Assembly: GCF_000021485.1 (NCBI RefSeq)
Contig: NC_011761.1
Span: 1,394,001-1,458,000, forward strand
Length of the DNA: 64,000 nt
Origin: Acidithiobacillus ferrooxidans ATCC 23270
GTDB lineage: Bacteria > Pseudomonadota > Gammaproteobacteria > Acidithiobacillales > Acidithiobacillaceae
Direction: 5' to 3'
Below are positions 34,453 through 43,624 of this stretch, in pieces. The first letter of the stretch is position 1; the number at the start of each line of letters is the position of its first letter. Below the pieces are notes generated by a model that was not told where the DNA came from, made no database searches, and saw only the letters and a list, made by a program, of their open reading frames with translations. The position numbers and the translations under genes were made by a program.

Positions 34453-34717
34453 GTGGCTGCGCCACTTCCTCATGATCGTCGACGGGAAACCCTAAGCAAA
34501 AGACAGGCGATTGACCCTGCCCGGAGATTCGGCGTAACGTATTTAACGTCACACTACGCTCCGCCTATCCCGATCAATTGTCTGGAATCCGGCGGCTGAA
34601 TCCGCCTGCGAGACGCCACCCGCAGGCACATAACAGGCTGAGTTATGGTCCGTAAAAGCCGCATCATGGGGTAAAGATGGTTTTAGACACGGTTTTGTTC
34701 GCCCAAAAGCCAGATTG

Positions 34718-35416
34718 ATGACAATCGGCCAAGTAGAGTTAACAGAAATGGAGCGATTGCGCCGAACAGAAATATTCTCTGTCTGGTCGGATGAGGACCT
34801 TTCGCATTTGTTTAAGGGCGCACGTGTTCTGGAGATGAGTGTCGGGCAAATCCTTTTCCTCGAAGGCGATGCAGCTACCGCTTTCTATTTTCTTCTGGAT
34901 GGACAAGTGAAGCTGGTGACGTCGGCTGCTGACGGCCACGAGAAAATAGTTGATATTTTGCAAGGCGGAGACCTTTTTGCAGAAGCTGTAGCCTTTTTGG
35001 GATATCGTTATCCTGTGCAGGCAATAGCGGCCATGCCGAGCCGGGTTCTGGAAATTCCCCTTACGATATTTCTCGTCACCCTACAGCAGCATCAGGAGCT
35101 GATGCTGCAAATGTTGGGCAGACTGAGTCTGCGTTTACGTCATTTAATAATGGAGTTGCGACATCTTACTGTGGAATCCGCTGACCAACGGGTTGTAGGA
35201 TATCTGCTGGAACTTTGCCCATCGGGAAATTCTCCCGTGAGTTTGCTTCTACCTGCCAAAAAGGCCATGATCGCGGCGCGACTAGGTTTAACCCCGGAAA
35301 CATTTTCTCGTGTGTTGAAGCGATTGCGAGAGGAGCATTTGATCACGGTTGAAAAACTCAAGATATACATTCACCGCCCTTCTGCGTTACGGCAATGGGC
35401 GAAGGAAGACCGCTGA
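34718..35416 (+). CDS. Crp/Fnr-family regulator (Dnr-like)
   Basis: The 232-residue protein has a cyclic-nucleotide-binding-like sensor domain (about 20-130: GQILFLEGDAATAFYFLLDGQVKL), a dimer helix, and a C-terminal Crp helix-turn-helix (KKAMIAARLGLTPETFSRVLKRL). The cysteine cluster of FNR is absent, which fits the Dnr/NNR group that senses nitric oxide through haem. It is divergent from hcp, and the box upstream of hcp is its expected target. Confidence 0.85.
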   Translation: MTIGQVELTEMERLRRTEIFSVWSDEDLSHLFKGARVLEMSVGQILFLEGDAATAFYFLLDGQVKLVTSAADGHEKIVDILQGGDLFAEAVAFLGYRYPVQAIAAMPSRVLEIPLTIFLVTLQQHQELMLQMLGRLSLRLRHLIMELRHLTVESADQRVVGYLLELCPSGNSPVSLLLPAKKAMIAARLGLTPETFSRVLKRLREEHLITVEKLKIYIHRPSALRQWAKEDR

Positions 35417-35612
35417 AGAGACACGAACCATGGGGCCTCCAACCGGTTTGTGGCCTGGCAATACCAGGCGATATCAGGCGACCCGGCGGCTTTGCGCTCT
35501 CTGCATGGCGCGCAAAGGCGCCGATTCGGTGATTTTGATCTGTTCCGGTCGCAGGCAGGGCTGCTTGGCCAACACCTCCAGGAATCTAGCATCCAGCAGA
35601 GATGGGGCAAAG

Positions 35613-35631
35613 CTCCCGGTTTTGCCGGGAG
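35613..35631. terminator. Hairpin between convergent regulator and PDC-sensor genes
   Basis: CTCCCGG-TTTTG-CCGGGAG, a perfect 7-base stem, followed on the plus strand by an AT-rich run. It lies in the 265-base convergent gap and may stop both transcripts. A second stem, GCCTGG-CAATA-CCAGGC, lies at 35453-35469. Confidence 0.5.
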
Positions 35632-35681
35632 ATATTTACCTATTTATGCTGTGCTATTGCTTGGTGACCGTCTTTTGGCCA

Positions 35682-36710
35682 TCAACCATTATTCCATAAC
35701 GTATGATCTCTTTTGAGAAAGTCGTCATGCGAAATATAATGAGAGCAATCGGAGGAAAATGTCAACCCTACGGTGCCGTTAAAGATGTTGACAGATCCTG
35801 AGCGCAAATAAAATATTCCTTGCATAAATCTCAATGTTCGTAAATTGCTCAATATTTTCCGGACCTCTTGCTGGGGTACCACAGCTTCATCCGGATATGG
35901 ACGCTTGGGATACGCCAAGCAAATATTGGGGTCTATCAGTTCGTCTATAGTCAGCAGACGGTACCGATACGGATCATCCATCACCCAGAGTATGGCTTGG
36001 CTGCTAGAGAAATGGAGAATTATATGGTATACACCATGTACGAGTATCAATTCTTCCACGACACTAAGCACGGTATCCAGATGTCTATCCATTTTGCTTT
36101 CGGAACGCATCTTCGTATCGGCCGTATCCGATATGAATGGGTCTCCTTCAAACCGCCGGGGATACCGGGGCTCTTCGTATATTTCGCCTGCCTGAGGCAA
36201 GTCCCTCAAGGCAAAATCCGCACCGATGAAACCGAGAAGTGTGCCGTCGGTGTCACGCACAAATTGGACGGCGGTCAACGAAGGCCGTAGCGCATGCAGA
36301 CTGATATAGGCTTCGCACAACAGAAAGTCGACAGCTTGGACCCCTTCTCGTATGTAGGGCCACTGCTGATACTGCGCTTCACGATATTTGTTAGAATACT
36401 CGGCAGCCAGCAAGGCTTCTCTGACATATGGCCGGTCCGATCGATCCCGGCCAAAGTGCTCGGCGAGCAGACCTTCACGGCTGATGTTGGACGTTATCTG
36501 CACTCCGCCGGTGTCCAACACATATAAAAACTTACAGTACGGTACGTTGGAGAATGCCTCGCTCAATGCAGTCTCCATTTTTGGACGGTCACCCCACACA
36601 CGACTGCATGCATCTGCCAGGCGCCGCATTGGCTCGTACAGCAACCCGGTAAGCAACGCGCGTTGCTGAAAAACCCGTCTTGGCAGGGAAGAGTCTTCTA
36701 GCGCTGTCAT
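35682..36710 (-). CDS. Stand-alone PDC-type sensor domain protein
   Basis: The 342-residue protein contains a PDC/Cache-like region (about 35-190: FLYVLDTGGVQITSN, RDRSDRPYVREAL, LGFIGADFALRDLP). No membrane helix, kinase, GGDEF or receiver domain follows; instead there is a ~150-residue C-terminal part of unknown fold. It lies 126 bases downstream of dabA on the same strand, so it may be cotranscribed and sense a ligand related to carbon or pH status. That role is inference. Confidence 0.65.
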   Translation of the reverse strand: MTALEDSSLPRRVFQQRALLTGLLYEPMRRLADACSRVWGDRPKMETALSEAFSNVPYCKFLYVLDTGGVQITSNISREGLLAEHFGRDRSDRPYVREALLAAEYSNKYREAQYQQWPYIREGVQAVDFLLCEAYISLHALRPSLTAVQFVRDTDGTLLGFIGADFALRDLPQAGEIYEEPRYPRRFEGDPFISDTADTKMRSESKMDRHLDTVLSVVEELILVHGVYHIILHFSSSQAILWVMDDPYRYRLLTIDELIDPNICLAYPKRPYPDEAVVPQQEVRKILSNLRTLRFMQGIFYLRSGSVNIFNGTVGLTFSSDCSHYISHDDFLKRDHTLWNNG

Positions 36711-36836
36711 AAAAAAGAAATCTCCATTGTGGCTTGCGTCTCCTGCCGGCGTTGGACGGCTCTCTTACACATATCTTGCATCTTCCCTCCAATGGCTGTC
36801 TCTAGCAAGACCAGGTTTGCAATGCGGCAGAAATTT

Positions 36837-39314
36837 TCACGTCATCCGTGGCCACTGCTTGTCGCATACGCGACGGTAAACACTGCCATCATCATCAATT
36901 TGGAAGAGATAAAGCCAACCATTATCCACCAGTTCTCGGACGAGAATGTGGCGGGAAATGATGCTCTCCATCTCTGCCTGCGGAGCCTCAATCACCACGT
37001 TGAGACGGACCGGCTCATGGATCCAACGCTTACCGTCGTGCAGGGACTGCAAGGCAAAACCGACACGCAAATCTCCTCCATTCCCCTCTAAAACGCCGAT
37101 AGATCCCCCAACGACATTATGTAGCACTTTATTGCCGCTGCCGAAACGCAGATTGTCTACCATGGAGCCGTAGTATTGCATGTTGATCCAGTTTGCCACC
37201 ACCATGGGTGCGGTCATAATCAACTCCAATGTGGAGAAGCCCGCGTCCTTATGCCAGTCATAGTCATGCAAAAAAGCCCGACCTTCCAAGTCAACACCCC
37301 TTGTCCTCTGGCGGGGGGCTGCGATAAAAGCGGCGTTGCCTGCTAGTGCCCATTCGGGTCTGACTTCGGCCCAGTCCCGAGTGCGTCGCCGCATATCGCG
37401 CGTGACCACCTCAGGAGCTTGAGAGGCCGTACCCAGCAGGGTGGCGCGCTCCAACCGCGTAAGCTCACCCGCATCCGCCAGCCATTGGCGGAGTTGCGCC
37501 AGATCTTTGGCGTGTGTTGTCGGCAAATCTTCCGTATCAAAGATCGTCACTTCATCGGTTGTGGTGTCATGCAATCCGGCGATAAAATAGGTGTCTTTCG
37601 GAATTTTAAGCCCTTTTTCCTCAAGACCCCGGCGGGTCGCCGGATCGTTTAGCAAGGTTACCGCAATCCTGGCACTGGCTTCTCCCGTCTGCCCGGCACA
37701 AGCACCGCAATCGAGTCCAGTCCCCTGTGGATTATTGACCGTAGTGCTGCCATGGCCTGCCAACAAGATCAGGCGTGCGAATGTCTGCGTCAGCCCCATG
37801 TTTTTAAGGATGAATTCTCCGACACCCGCCCGCTCAGTTTCTGGTATTCCGGTACTTTTCGCACTGGATTTACCGTTACCGCTAGCGATCAAGCGTGGGC
37901 GCAATCTCTGTTTCGTCCCACTATCAAGGCCCCTTTCGTCCGGATGGGGTACGGTGCGAGTCCAACCCATGCTGTCACCGAAAAGCTTCGGGGCATATAG
38001 CAACCCGGTGGCTTCCACAAAGGTGAAAGTCGACACTGCTGATGTTTTGAAACTCTTCCAGGCGGTGGCTACCCGTAGGCGTAATTGCCTTTTTGCGGCA
38101 TGCCGTTGCGTTTCATCCTCGCTTGCATGACTCAGGTCCTCGCACACCCGATAAGGCGGATTGAAAATGACTGGGAGATGCCCCTTAGGCGCATTCGAAC
38201 CGAATGGGACGTATTCCATGAGTACGCCAAAGAAACCCGCAAAGCCCAAGGTTTGAATGCCTGGAGCCACTGTTTCCAGTGCCCGGCGGATGATTTCGGA
38301 GCGCACGTCTATGCAAAACGCAGCCTGCGCCACGGGTCGCTCAATGACTGTATTGCTTGGCCTCGATGCTTCTTTTAGTGATTTGATTAATGACCGCTGA
38401 TAGCCGATCTCCAGCGCGGTTTGCAAAATGGCATCAACATGCTCCGACGGTTTTTCTATCGCCCTATTTTGTTGGGTGTGCAACATCAGGTGCCATTGTT
38501 TTCGTACGGCGATATCTGCGCAGGTCTTGTGAAGAATGGCATCCCAACACACGCGGATGGCGAGAAGATCACGCAAGGATTGATCGGTCTCACCCTTCAA
38601 TTCGGCCTGCCAACGCAAATATCTAGCCCAACCCGCCCAGCCGCCGATACTCAGGAGTGCTGCAAAGAGATAATCATCGATCAGATCGAACGGGACGGAG
38701 AGTTCCTTCAGAGCCAAGGCAATGGCCGTTTCAGCGGCTGCCGGGAGTGCGGCGGCCGCTTCTCCAATCCCGCGCAAACCGACCATTCGCGGGCTCTTGT
38801 CGAAATGCATGAACTTTAACCAAGCCTGATACATCGGGTCATCGCGCCACGGCATGCTCCATGTGGCCTGCCCCTCGTCAAAGTACGCCGCGCAATATTG
38901 GCTAATCCTTTCCACAACGAAGCCTGGCCAATCCCGACGATCATCGGCAAACATGGCATCCGCGAAGACCGGAAAGGGCACGTTCCGGCTTGCCGATCGT
39001 TGTTTCATCACCTGCTTGAGCTGGGTAACACTCCAATTGCTGTGCATTTGCTTCAGTGCTTCGTCTAAATCCTCTTGGATGATCCGTCCGTTGGCGATCT
39101 GTTCTTCATAATATGGCCGGGGCATGGTCAGTCCCTTGCCAGTGATTTTGCGAAGCGTCTGATCCGCTCGCCAAAATGGTTGATCGCGCAAGCCAACGTA
39201 TGGATTTACTGCAACAAAGTGCTTGAGCGGCCAGAGTGGAGCAATTCTCTGGCATGCTCCCTCAATGTTCGCTTTGATGTCCTGATATGACTTTATTGTC
39301 GCTGGTGTTGGCAT
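36837..39314 (-). CDS. dabA: Inorganic-carbon pump subunit DabA (DUF2309)
   Basis: The 825-residue protein is the cytoplasmic, carbonic-anhydrase-like subunit of the DAB bicarbonate/CO2 accumulation complex. Zinc and catalytic residues are visible as Cys334 and Asp336 (FCIDVRSE), His521 (AGHGSTT) and Cys536 (GLDCGACAG), at the spacing known from Halothiobacillus DabA. Length is typical. It starts 2 bases after the dabB stop, so the two form one operon. DAB converts CO2 to bicarbonate in the cell, feeding the carboxysome encoded at 60-64 kb. Confidence 0.94.
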   Translation of the reverse strand: MPTPATIKSYQDIKANIEGACQRIAPLWPLKHFVAVNPYVGLRDQPFWRADQTLRKITGKGLTMPRPYYEEQIANGRIIQEDLDEALKQMHSNWSVTQLKQVMKQRSASRNVPFPVFADAMFADDRRDWPGFVVERISQYCAAYFDEGQATWSMPWRDDPMYQAWLKFMHFDKSPRMVGLRGIGEAAAALPAAAETAIALALKELSVPFDLIDDYLFAALLSIGGWAGWARYLRWQAELKGETDQSLRDLLAIRVCWDAILHKTCADIAVRKQWHLMLHTQQNRAIEKPSEHVDAILQTALEIGYQRSLIKSLKEASRPSNTVIERPVAQAAFCIDVRSEIIRRALETVAPGIQTLGFAGFFGVLMEYVPFGSNAPKGHLPVIFNPPYRVCEDLSHASEDETQRHAAKRQLRLRVATAWKSFKTSAVSTFTFVEATGLLYAPKLFGDSMGWTRTVPHPDERGLDSGTKQRLRPRLIASGNGKSSAKSTGIPETERAGVGEFILKNMGLTQTFARLILLAGHGSTTVNNPQGTGLDCGACAGQTGEASARIAVTLLNDPATRRGLEEKGLKIPKDTYFIAGLHDTTTDEVTIFDTEDLPTTHAKDLAQLRQWLADAGELTRLERATLLGTASQAPEVVTRDMRRRTRDWAEVRPEWALAGNAAFIAAPRQRTRGVDLEGRAFLHDYDWHKDAGFSTLELIMTAPMVVANWINMQYYGSMVDNLRFGSGNKVLHNVVGGSIGVLEGNGGDLRVGFALQSLHDGKRWIHEPVRLNVVIEAPQAEMESIISRHILVRELVDNGWLYLFQIDDDGSVYRRVCDKQWPRMT

Positions 39315-39316
39315 GC

Positions 39317-40957
39317 CTACTCCTCCGGGAACCGAACTTGTGGATTTGCCGCGTCCACCGTTTTTCCTATCTTCGATGCGTGCAGAAAGGCCATCTGGCT
39401 AAAAACAAGATCAACATACAGTCCATTATATAGGTTCACATATACGGCCTGCCAAAAAGCCGACTTCTGCAGACGGGGCAAAAGTTGCTGAATGTGCAAC
39501 AAGGAAAGAAAAGCCACGACGATAAGCGCCAGTAACCAGATTGGAATACGATCAGCCTGCACGGTATCACTGGGAATGCTGGTTCCCAGCAAGTCGCTAG
39601 ACAGATCATGCAGCCCAAAATAGGCTGAACAGACCATGATGCTTAACAGAGCCACTCGGGAAAGCAATGTGCCGGCTCCGACTCCGGACCTATTGAGGGC
39701 TTGCAGCAGAAGCTGACCCATCGCAATGGCGACGATGGCGCCGATCGTCAGCAAAGTAGGTTGCTTTTGCAAATCGATGCCAAATGCCATGGCAACTACA
39801 AAGGTCACTATCCCTGATATAACAATTGCCAATTCCGCTCGTCCGAGCGTTTGCGTTGTAGTGAGCTTCTGGATCGTCGGTCCACGGAAATTGTCTACCA
39901 CACTTCCGGAAGACAGGAACGCATGCGCCTTATAGACGGAGTGAGCGATAATATGGAGTACGGCGATACTGTACAAACCCAAACCGCATTCCATGAGCAT
40001 GAAACCTAGCTGCGCAGAAGTGGAATACGCCAGTGATTCTTTGATATTGGTTTCCGTCATCATCATGAGAGATGCCACTGTTACAGATAAAAGTCCCGCA
40101 AGAATGAGTGCGGTCCAGGCCCAGCTTACGTGGGTGATCATGGGACTGACACGCAAGAGAAGGAATGCCCCGGTATAAATGAGCCCTGCGTGTAATAGTG
40201 CCGAAACCTGCGTGGGGGACTCCATAACCTGAATAAGCCAACCATGCAATGGAAATATTCCGCTCTTTAAAATAGCACAGAGTACAATCAGGCCTGTTGC
40301 GATCTGCAAGCTGGCAGGAAGACTTCCGTGCCACGTGTGCATCCACTGTGCGATTCCTGAAAACTCTGCTCTTCCTGTGGTCCGTGCTATCAGCAGAAAT
40401 GCGGTGAAAAGGCTCACGTCAGCGATACGCGAAAACAAATACTTTTTGCGTGCCGCAATCACGGCGATCGGACGTTCGCGGTAGAATATCAATAACTGGT
40501 GTAAAAACAGACTGGCGGCGACAAATGAAATCCAGAATCCCCAGATATTATCTGTCACAATCAGTACTAGAAATGCTCCAACGGTCAGACTCAGCCACCG
40601 ATGGAACTGTCCCTCATGGGCGTCCCCTACCATATACGAAGCGGAATACCGAGAGACAATCATTCCCATAAAGGAGACCAACACGAACATGACGAACGTC
40701 AACGGATTAATCAATACTCGGACCGCAAATGAGCCTAGTTCCCATGGAAGATGGATCGACAGTAGGGTCTGCGAATGCTGTATTATCGCCAAATATATTG
40801 TCGTAGCAGCGATGCTACAAAGCAGTGCAAACCAATTGGCACCGTTGCTCAGCGTCTTGACCCAGCGCGCATGATGGTCCGCGCGGATTCCTACAAGTAA
40901 ACCCACCAATAGCAATGGCCATGGTGCAACCAACATAAGAAGAGAGGATGCAATCAT
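39317..40957 (-). CDS. dabB: Inorganic-carbon pump membrane subunit DabB (NuoL/Mrp-like)
   Basis: The 546-residue protein has about 14 membrane helices and the proton-antiporter fold of NADH-quinone oxidoreductase subunit L. Marks include VSFMGMIVSRYSASYMVGD, KSGIFPLHGWLIQVMESPTQVSALLHAG and MMMTETNIKESLAYSTSAQLGFM. Its partner dabA follows directly. DabB is thought to couple cation flow to CO2 hydration by DabA. AGGAGT lies before the ATG. Confidence 0.93.
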   Translation of the reverse strand: MIASSLLMLVAPWPLLLVGLLVGIRADHHARWVKTLSNGANWFALLCSIAATTIYLAIIQHSQTLLSIHLPWELGSFAVRVLINPLTFVMFVLVSFMGMIVSRYSASYMVGDAHEGQFHRWLSLTVGAFLVLIVTDNIWGFWISFVAASLFLHQLLIFYRERPIAVIAARKKYLFSRIADVSLFTAFLLIARTTGRAEFSGIAQWMHTWHGSLPASLQIATGLIVLCAILKSGIFPLHGWLIQVMESPTQVSALLHAGLIYTGAFLLLRVSPMITHVSWAWTALILAGLLSVTVASLMMMTETNIKESLAYSTSAQLGFMLMECGLGLYSIAVLHIIAHSVYKAHAFLSSGSVVDNFRGPTIQKLTTTQTLGRAELAIVISGIVTFVVAMAFGIDLQKQPTLLTIGAIVAIAMGQLLLQALNRSGVGAGTLLSRVALLSIMVCSAYFGLHDLSSDLLGTSIPSDTVQADRIPIWLLALIVVAFLSLLHIQQLLPRLQKSAFWQAVYVNLYNGLYVDLVFSQMAFLHASKIGKTVDAANPQVRFPEE

Positions 40958-41260
40958 TCACAACTCCTGCGTGAAGTCAGAAATGTAGCTCGGTGACCAT
41001 TTGCTACAGTCTTGCGAAGTGAACAGTAACCTGTACATCGATAAATAATAAGTTAAGATTTTTAACCATGATGTTTTACTTATATAAATGGGTTATGGAT
41101 CGGCACTCTAGTTGCTATTACGTAGAAGGCAGTAGTGACGGTAGGATTGGATATAGTGGAGGTGCTGATGATGGCCGGGGTGTTTTACCGCACGGGGGCG
41201 TTACGGTCGGGTTGAGGGCGCCATCTTCACGATGGCGGCGACTTCATCGCCACCTGTGGA
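40958..41260. other. Regulatory gap upstream of dabB
   Basis: No gene is supported in these 303 bases. The part nearest dabB is AT-rich and should hold the dab promoter; the part nearest glcF is GC-rich and holds its 3' flank. Confidence 0.5.
41052..41066 (-). promoter_or_regulatory. Candidate LysR/CbbR-type site upstream of dabB
   Basis: GTTAA-N5-TTAAC is a perfect inverted repeat and contains TTA-N7-TAA, the T-N11-A type core bound by CbbR and other LysR regulators. It lies about 100 bases upstream of the dabB ATG. Confidence 0.4.
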
Positions 41261-42511
41261 TCAGTCGCTACAATCCTCCAACAGAGGAGCCAGGGCATCG
41301 GCACACAGATCCAGCCAATGGCAAACCGGTGTCTCACTGCCGCTTTGAAGGTGTATTTGGCAGCCCACGTTGGCCGTGGCGATGCAGTCCGGCTGCCCTG
41401 CCTGCAAAGCCTCCAGTTTCTGATTGCGTAGCTGCTGGGATAGGGTAGGCTGCAAAATAGAGTAACTGCCTGCCGAACCACAACAAAGATGGCTATCTCG
41501 AACATTGGTTAATTGGTAGCCGGCTTGTTGTAAGAGCGTTTCGACCCTGCCTTGCAAGCGCTGGGCATGTTGCAGAGAACAGGGCGCATGGAAGGCGACT
41601 GTGCCGCGATTAGCGGCCACGAAAGGAATTTCCCCGGCGCGTTCCAGGAGCCATTCACTGGGATCGCAGGCCAGAGCGGCGACACGCGCAGCCTTTTCAG
41701 CATAGTGCGGGTCGTTTTGTAATGCTTCCCCGTATTCCTTGACCATGCTGCCACAGCCGCTGGCGCTGACCAGAATGGCTTCAGCGCCGGCTTCGATCAG
41801 CGGCCACCAGGCGTCGATATTGCGACGCATATAGTTGTGCGCTTCGTTGTGTGCGTTGAGGTGCAGGCTGAGGGCACCACAACAACCGGCGCTGGCAGGC
41901 ACATCGACAGCCACACCGAGGGAGCCGAGTATTTGCTCCAGCGCCACCCCGGTCGAGGGGGTCATGACGCTTTGCACGCATCCGGCGAGGGCAATGACCC
42001 GGTGCGTCGCATGGAACGTGGCCCGGGGCGCCTTCAGTCGGGGCTTGGGCAGGGTCGGAACCATGCGCGCCAAAGCATCCGGCAACAGGGGCTTAAAGAT
42101 GTCACCGAGTCGTACCAGCAGATGGAAGCGCTCGGGATGTGGAACAATGGCGCGCAGCAGGCGGCGCTTCAGCCGCTCCAGTGTCGAGCGGCCCACTTCT
42201 GCCTCAATATGCGCGCGGCCGATTTCCGCCAGCCGCGCGTAGCGCACGCCGGAAGGACAGGTGGTTTCGCAGGCGCGGCAGGTGAGACAGCGGTCCAGAT
42301 GTTCCAGGGTATGTTCCGTGGCCGGGGCACCGGCGAGGAATTCCTTGATGAGGTAGATGCGACCACGCGGACCATCCAGTTCATCGCCGAGAATCTGGTA
42401 GGTGGGGCAGGTGGCGGTACAGAAGCCGCAGTGGACGCAGCTGCGCAGTATGGCATCGGCTTCGGTTACGCTGGGATCATTTTGGAAGCGGGGGGCGATA
42501 TGGGTTTGCAT
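41261..42511 (-). CDS. glcF: Glycolate oxidase iron-sulfur subunit GlcF
   Basis: The 416-residue protein carries two 4Fe-4S motifs (CVHCGFCTATCP near residue 25 and CLTCRACETTCPSG near residue 75) and two cysteine-rich CCG domains (GCCGALSLHLNAH, CCGSAGSYSIL). With GlcD and GlcE it oxidises glycolate to glyoxylate and passes electrons to the membrane. It begins 9 bases after glcE. In an autotroph with RuBisCO, the substrate would come from 2-phosphoglycolate. Confidence 0.93.
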   Translation of the reverse strand: MQTHIAPRFQNDPSVTEADAILRSCVHCGFCTATCPTYQILGDELDGPRGRIYLIKEFLAGAPATEHTLEHLDRCLTCRACETTCPSGVRYARLAEIGRAHIEAEVGRSTLERLKRRLLRAIVPHPERFHLLVRLGDIFKPLLPDALARMVPTLPKPRLKAPRATFHATHRVIALAGCVQSVMTPSTGVALEQILGSLGVAVDVPASAGCCGALSLHLNAHNEAHNYMRRNIDAWWPLIEAGAEAILVSASGCGSMVKEYGEALQNDPHYAEKAARVAALACDPSEWLLERAGEIPFVAANRGTVAFHAPCSLQHAQRLQGRVETLLQQAGYQLTNVRDSHLCCGSAGSYSILQPTLSQQLRNQKLEALQAGQPDCIATANVGCQIHLQSGSETPVCHWLDLCADALAPLLEDCSD

Positions 42512-42520
42512 GGGCAGACC

Positions 42521-43624
42521 TCAGAGGGTGGCGTAAAGACGGCCCGAATTGAGGATGCCGCGCGGATCGAAGGCCGCTTTGAGCCGTTGTTGCATCGCCA
42601 GCAGCGGTGGTGCGAGGGGATGAAAGACCTCGCCACGGCGATTTCCACCACGAAACAGGGTGGCGTGACCACCGTGCTCCGCTGCCAACTGCCGCAAGGC
42701 AGTCGCATCAAGGGCACCACGCAGCCAGCGTTGACCGCCGCCCCATTCGATAAGGGTCTGATCCCCGAGCGGCAAGGGGGGGGTGGCCGGGGCCACGGCC
42801 AGACGCCATAAGGGTGCGTCCCCCTGAAAAAAATCGTTCCGCTGTTCGCGCAGTGCCACCCAGAAGGCCGCCGCCTCGGCATCGGGCAACCTTTCGCCGC
42901 CCAGCCGGGTCTGTGCCGCCCGCACGGCGCTTCCGGTGCCGGAAAGACGTATATACAGGTGCTCACCATCATACGCCGTAGCGGAGAGCGGCAGTGGCTG
43001 TCCAGCCCAGTCATTCATGCGTTGGACGGCGGTAACGGGGTCCATCGGCCACACCAGAGTCACGGTACTATCGGGACGCGGCAGCACCTTGAGGCTCACC
43101 TCGAGCAGAACGCCCAGGGTGCCGAGGGCACCTACCATCAAACGGGAAACATCATAACCGGCGACATTTTTCATGACCTGCCCGCCGAAGCGCAGGATTT
43201 CGCCTTGTCCGTTGAGGATGCGCATGCCCAGCACCATATCGCGAGCCGACCCTGCGTAGGGACGGCGCGGACCGGAAAACCCACAGGCCAGCGTCCCGCC
43301 AATGGTCGCGGCGGGTCCGAAATGCGGGGGCTCGAACGGGAGCATCTGCCCGGCTTCCGCCAGTTGTGCCTCCAGTGCTTGCAAGGAAGTACCCGCGCGC
43401 AGAGTGATGAAAAGCTCGTTGGGCGCGTAGTCGATGATGCCCCGGTGGCCACCGAGATCGAGCAGATCGCATGCCGGCGTTTGGCGGCCATAAAACGTCT
43501 TGCTCCCGCCACCACGAATAGCGAGCGGTTGGGATCTGGCGTGGGCCTCTTGTACGGCCACTTGCAAAGTCTGGCTCTGATCTATGTCAAAAACGCTCCA
43601 GTTCGGGGAAAGGCAACTGGCCAT
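42521..43624 (-). CDS. glcE: Glycolate oxidase subunit GlcE
   Basis: The 367-residue FAD-binding protein shows the FAD_binding_4 pattern: LAIRGGGSKTFYGR, then PPHFGPAATIGGTLACGFSGPRRPYAGSARDMVLG and MKNVAGYDVSRLMVG. The start at 43624 is chosen because protein homology begins there; a longer frame to 43885 is the antisense-like shadow of glcD. It overlaps the end of glcD by 38 bases. Confidence 0.9.
   Translation of the reverse strand: MASCLSPNWSVFDIDQSQTLQVAVQEAHARSQPLAIRGGGSKTFYGRQTPACDLLDLGGHRGIIDYAPNELFITLRAGTSLQALEAQLAEAGQMLPFEPPHFGPAATIGGTLACGFSGPRRPYAGSARDMVLGMRILNGQGEILRFGGQVMKNVAGYDVSRLMVGALGTLGVLLEVSLKVLPRPDSTVTLVWPMDPVTAVQRMNDWAGQPLPLSATAYDGEHLYIRLSGTGSAVRAAQTRLGGERLPDAEAAAFWVALREQRNDFFQGDAPLWRLAVAPATPPLPLGDQTLIEWGGGQRWLRGALDATALRQLAAEHGGHATLFRGGNRRGEVFHPLAPPLLAMQQRLKAAFDPRGILNSGRLYATL

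Noticed and set aside
34378-34717. Small frames in the hcp-regulator gap as genes
   Set aside because: No ribosome site or protein-like composition; the gap is explained by divergent promoters and the Dnr-type box.
41068-41448. 126-codon frame starting in the dabB-glcF gap
   Set aside because: More than half is antisense to glcF and the remainder is low-information; better seen as promoter DNA.
41837-42811. 324-codon plus-strand frame across glcF and glcE
   Set aside because: Antisense to two well-supported genes; glycine- and arginine-rich shadow sequence.
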